From the NCBI RefSeq assembly GCF_021462265.1, contig NZ_JAJONF010000004.1, positions 1-64,000 of the forward strand: a stretch of DNA of 64,000 nt, in the 5' to 3' direction. The notes beneath the pieces are model-generated. The model made no database searches. It saw only the letters and a program-made list of their open reading frames with translations, and was not told the origin of the DNA. Shown here one piece after another: positions 60,879 through 64,000 of this stretch; the stretch's first letter is position 1; each line of letters begins with the position of its first letter. A program made the position numbers and the translations under genes. Origin of the DNA: Streptomyces shenzhenensis (GTDB lineage Bacteria > Actinomycetota > Actinomycetes > Streptomycetales > Streptomycetaceae).

Positions 60879-61996
60879 CTTCCGCCGCCGCAACCGCGCT
60901 CGACGCGACCACCCTCGCCGCGACCAACGAGCATCTGGCGAGTATGAGCAACACGCTCATCTACTCGTCGATGGCCGTCTACACGCTGGCGTTCTTCGCC
61001 TACATCTTCGAGTGGCTGCTCGGCAGCCGCAGCCGGGTGGCGCGCACCGCCAACGCGCTCACCACGAACGTCCAGGCGACGAAGGCGCAGGCGCAGGCGC
61101 CCGCCGTCGCGGTCAAGAAGGCCGGCGGTACCGCCGTACTGGAGCGCCCGCGGGTCGTCGTCCGCTCCGCGGCGGGCTCGCGTGACGTGCCGGACGGCCC
61201 CGGCGCGCACGGCGGCGACGAGCAGGGCGACCTCTACGGCCGGATCGCGATCTCCCTCACGGTCCTCGCCTTCCTGGTGGAGCTGGCGGGCGTGGTCGCC
61301 CGCGCGGCCTCCGTGCAGCGGGCGCCGTGGGGCAACATGTACGAGTTCAACATCACGTTCTCCACGGTCGCGGTCGCCGTCTACCTGACCCTGCTGGCCC
61401 TGAAGAAGAACGTCCGCTGGCTCGGCCTCTTCCTGATCACCACGGTCCTCCTCGACCTCGGCCTCGCGGTCACCGTCCTCTACACGGCGAGCGAGCCGCT
61501 GGTCCCGGCCCTGCACTCGTACTGGCTGTACATCCACGTCTCGACCGCGATCTTCTGCGGCGCGGTCTTCTACGTCGGCGCGGTGGCGACCATCCTCTAC
61601 CTCTTCAAGGACGCGTACGAGAGCAAGCTGGAGAACGGCGGCAAGCCCGGCGGCTTCGCCACCTCGGTCCTGGAACGCCTGCCCGCCTCGGCGTCCCTGG
61701 ACAAGTTCGCCTACCGCGTCAACGCGGCCGTCTTCCCCCTGTGGACCTTCACGATCATCGCGGGCGCGATCTGGGCGGGCAGCGCCTGGGGCCGCTACTG
61801 GAACTGGGACCCCAAGGAGACCTGGTCCTTCATCACCTGGGTCGCCTACGCCTGCTACCTGCACGCCCGCGCCACCGCCGGCTGGAAGGGCCGCAAGGCC
61901 GCCTACCTGGCGATGATCGCCTTCGGCTGCTGGCTCTTCAACTACTACGGCGTCAACATCTTCGTCACCGGCAAGCACTCCTACGCGGGCGTCTGA
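60875..61996 (+). CDS. ccsB: CcsB/CcsA cytochrome c haem-handling protein
   Basis: Predicted 373-aa polytopic protein, ATGA overlap with resB. The haem-binding WWD-like motif is WGRYWNWDPKETWSFITW, flanked by conserved His in HSYWLYIHVSTAI and HARATAGW. About eight TMs. Completes the System II machine for covalent haem attachment. Confidence 0.94.
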   Translation: MTSAAATALDATTLAATNEHLASMSNTLIYSSMAVYTLAFFAYIFEWLLGSRSRVARTANALTTNVQATKAQAQAPAVAVKKAGGTAVLERPRVVVRSAAGSRDVPDGPGAHGGDEQGDLYGRIAISLTVLAFLVELAGVVARAASVQRAPWGNMYEFNITFSTVAVAVYLTLLALKKNVRWLGLFLITTVLLDLGLAVTVLYTASEPLVPALHSYWLYIHVSTAIFCGAVFYVGAVATILYLFKDAYESKLENGGKPGGFATSVLERLPASASLDKFAYRVNAAVFPLWTFTIIAGAIWAGSAWGRYWNWDPKETWSFITWVAYACYLHARATAGWKGRKAAYLAMIAFGCWLFNYYGVNIFVTGKHSYAGV

Positions 61997-62021
61997 GCCG
62001 GCCCAGGGTGACACTGGTGCC

Positions 62022-62438
62022 ATGGCCGGTTCCACAGAACCCGCAGAACCCATAGAACAAGGCGCCAGTCAGGCCCACGGGAGAACGCACCTCCTCCACT
62101 TCCTGGTGCGGCTCGCGAAACCGACGGAACAGGTCTGGCCGAGGCTCTCCACAGCGGAGGGCCTGGCCGCCTGGTTCACCCCCGTCGACGTCCTGCAACC
62201 GCGACTGGGCGGCACGGTCACCCTCGGTGACCTGGGCACGGGCAGCGTGACCGCCTGGGACGTCGAACGGATCGCGGAGTACACCGTGGAGGGCGGCGGC
62301 CGCCTCCGCTTCCACCTGGAGCGCGACGGGGAATCCGGCAGCGCCCTGCGCTTCACGCACGAGTTCAAGGGCGAGGGCGAGACGGAGCAGGCCTGGCGGG
62401 CCAGATTCGAGCGTCTGGCCGACTCCCTGAACTCCTGA
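62022..62438 (+). CDS. SRPBCC/AHSA1-like protein
   Basis: Predicted 138-aa START-like protein: HFLVRLAKPTEQVWPRLSTAEGLAAWFTPVDVL, with a central beta sheet and a C-terminal helix RFERLADSLNS. Typical ASHA1-type ligand-binding fold, no defined ligand. Follows ccsB by 25 bases. Confidence 0.8.
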   Translation: MAGSTEPAEPIEQGASQAHGRTHLLHFLVRLAKPTEQVWPRLSTAEGLAAWFTPVDVLQPRLGGTVTLGDLGTGSVTAWDVERIAEYTVEGGGRLRFHLERDGESGSALRFTHEFKGEGETEQAWRARFERLADSLNS

Positions 62439-62449
62439 GGCGCCCCGGC

Positions 62450-62524
62450 TGAAGCACCCGGAAAGGGGCGCGGGGCGGTATCCCCATGCGGCTCCGCCGC
62501 GTGGGCGCCCCGCCCGCCCGCGGC
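62450..62524. repeat. Dispersed intergenic repeat with GC hairpin
   Basis: GGGGCGCGGGGC then TGCGGCTCCGCCGCGTGGGC, then CGCCCCGCCC. The 21-base core (62487-62507) is identical to 3429-3449. It sits between convergent genes and can terminate both. Confidence 0.75.
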
Positions 62525-63862
62525 TCACGACGGCGGCAGGCACTCCCCGCTCGGCGGCTTCCCCTCCGGCCAGGCGATGGTCACGAACCGTGAGCCGCCC
62601 TCCGGCCGCAGCTCCACGATCGGCACCGCCTTTTCGTACGGATTCCCGTGCGCGTCCAGGCAGATCCACCCGCTCGCCCCGTCCACCCGCAGCGACCCCT
62701 TGACCTGCGGCCACTGCAGTCCCACGTCGGCCAGCGCCGACACGGACCTGCCCTCCGGCACCGCCTCGCGGATCCCGTGCACCGCGAGCCGCGTCGCGTC
62801 GTAGGCGATGATCAGCTGGCCGTCCTCCAGGGCGACCGGCCCGATCGGCCCCACCGGGGCCTTCCCGGCGCTCGTCAGCAGCCCGGTCAGCGTCGCCATG
62901 TCCGCCGCCGAACCGCCCGTCGCCGGGCTGCCCCCGCCCCACGCGTCCGGGTGGGCGAGGGCGGTGTAGCGGACGGAGAGGTTGTGCCGCAGTGCGCCGC
63001 GGTCGAGATTCTTCTCGCCGGTCAGATACGACCCCTCGTCCCCGGTCAGCACCGTGAACCTCCGGTCCTGGCAGCCCCGTCCGCCCAGCGCGTTCACGAA
63101 CTGCCGCAGCTGGGTGTGGCGGCCGGCGAAGAGAATCGTGTCCGTCGACCGCGAGGTGTCGCAGACCAGGTTGGTGATCTGCCGGAACGTGTTCGCGGTC
63201 GTCCCCTCCTGACTGCGGTCGGCCGGCGGTGTGAACGGCTGGGGCTCGTACGGCGAGCCCTTGATCAGCGCCGCGAACGACGTCTGCAGGGTCCGCGTGT
63301 ACGGGTCGCCCGGCTTGTCGTAGACGAGCAGCGCCCGGCCCGCGCTCACCCTCGCGAAGGAGGCCAGGGCGCGGGCCTCGTCGGTGTTGGTGGGGGAGAC
63401 CCGGGCCAGGCCGGGGAAGGGGTCCGTTCCGTGCTGCCCGTTGGCGAGGTCGTCGGCGGTGATCGACGATCCCACCACCGGAATGCCCAGCCGGGTCAGC
63501 TCCCTGACGGCCTTCTTGTTGTTGTCGGTGCTCTGCCCGACTCCGGCGACCGCCCGCAGCCGGTCCGTGCCCCCGGTCATGCCCGCCAGCCGCGTGACCA
63601 TCGGCTGCCAGTACTGGCTCGTCGACCCGGGGTTGGCCAGGACCAGCCGGATCGCCGGGGACTGCCCGTTGGAGTCGTGGTTGGCCTGGTACTGGGCGAG
63701 GTAGGCCCCCTGGAGCCTCTCGACGAGCCACGGTCCGCCGCGACTGCGCACCGTCCGGCGTCCCGCAACTCGCTGAGGACCGCGCTCTTGCCGAGCCGTT
63801 GCCGAGACCGTGGTCAGGTGTCGACATTCCGGGTATTTCGGCCCGGAAGGTCCGTCTGTCAC
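62525..63862 (-). pseudogene. Broken solute-binding protein (branched-chain type) with P-loop remnant
   Basis: The frame encodes a type-I periplasmic-binding fold: LVERLQGAYLAQYQANHDSNGQSPAIRLVLANPG, GVGQSTDNNKKAVRELTRLGIPVVGSSITADDLA and FARVSAGRALLVYDKPGDP. Immediately upstream another frame reads LGKSAVLSELRDAGRC, the Walker-A end of a P-loop domain that normally precedes such modules by hundreds of residues in large Streptomyces receptor proteins. Domain fusion across a frameshift with missing middle indicates an internal deletion; the start at 63862 has no RBS. The binding part may still be transcribed but an intact product is unlikely. Confidence 0.6.
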
Positions 63863-63928
63863 CAGAGCGTCAGGGGCTCGGATTGAGTACGGTCTCTCGT
63901 TTCCGTCTGCCGCTGGTGCGGCAGGGTT

Positions 63929-63977
63929 GCGCCACCTGCCCGCCCCGCCTCCGCCTTGCGGCGGGGGCGGGTGGCGC
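63929..63977. terminator. Long GC hairpin near the right edge
   Basis: GCGCCACC...CCGCCCCG...CCGCC and its near-complement GGCGGGGGCGGG...GGTGGCGC form a stem of about 20 bp around TTGCGG. It is of terminator type, pointing to a gene end just outside the window. Confidence 0.6.
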
Positions 63978-64000
63978 GGGTCTTCTGGTCGGCTCCACGA

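Noticed and set aside
58350..60893. 847-aa antisense frame over ccdA/resB
   Set aside because: Shadow of the System II genes.

Overview
The window is Streptomyces-like chromosome. GC is very high with strong third-position GC bias. GTG and TTG starts and 4-base ATGA/GTGA overlaps are common. DUF574-type methyltransferase, MmyB-type, BldA-sensitive TTA-containing and ATPase/XRE regulator genes are typical of the genus. The right part carries a hemL / histidine phosphatase / deacetylase-like lipoprotein / TlpA / CcdA / ResB / CcsB series that matches, from memory, a conserved core block of Streptomyces. No rRNA, no complete tRNA and no CRISPR array was seen.

Left part (0-39 kb). It opens with a secreted alpha/beta hydrolase, a luciferase-like monooxygenase with its flavin reductase, a two-component system and an M20 peptidase. 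At 8.1-19.0 kb is an unusual phosphate-transporter-like operon: pstC, pstA, three different surface or secreted solute-binding-like proteins, a sortase-fold protein that has lost its catalytic His and Cys, then pstB. Next come a small membrane protein and a DUF2156/MprF-like lipid enzyme that share one palindromic operator type, a lipoprotein divergent from a CtaG-like protein with twin palindromes between them, a molybdate-binding-type protein and an M24 peptidase-like protein. Accessory genes (25.7-39.3 kb) follow as small regulator/enzyme pairs, interrupted by a MITE and transposase debris: a quinone reductase with TetR, WYL with VOC and ABM, GNAT, a PPOX flavoprotein, PadR with an ABC/FtsX exporter, and SDR with an MmyB-type regulator.

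Island (about 39.4-53.4 kb). A 72-bp near-identical direct repeat of the 3' end of a conserved gene (intact at 53.3-53.7 kb) bounds about 13.9 kb. Inside are two modules separated by the 3' remnant of a tRNA-Ser and its terminator. Module 1 (40.1-44.6 kb) is Nudix/NrtR-like regulator, MTA/SAH-type nucleosidase, multi-membrane-segment protein and 2TM-type protein. The nucleosidase and the membrane protein share a short STVGxxAGxV-type motif that looks like an amyloid-signalling or RHIM-like adaptor. I infer a conflict or cell-death system. Module 2 (44.8-53.2 kb) is a tightly overlapping operon of MurA-like enolpyruvyl transferase, 5'-nucleotidase-like phosphatase, two dCTP-deaminase paralogues with complementary loss of catalytic residues, and a GT4 glycosyltransferase, followed by a serine hydrolase. 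A divergent anti-sigma-type ATPase and a TTA-containing XRE regulator with a flavoprotein sit beside it. This looks like an undescribed nucleoside-type biosynthetic or modification pathway.

Right part (53.3-64 kb). The conserved hypothetical gene, hemL, phosphatase, lipoprotein and System II cytochrome c maturation genes are chromosomal housekeeping. The window ends in an SRPBCC protein and a broken solute-binding/P-loop receptor gene.
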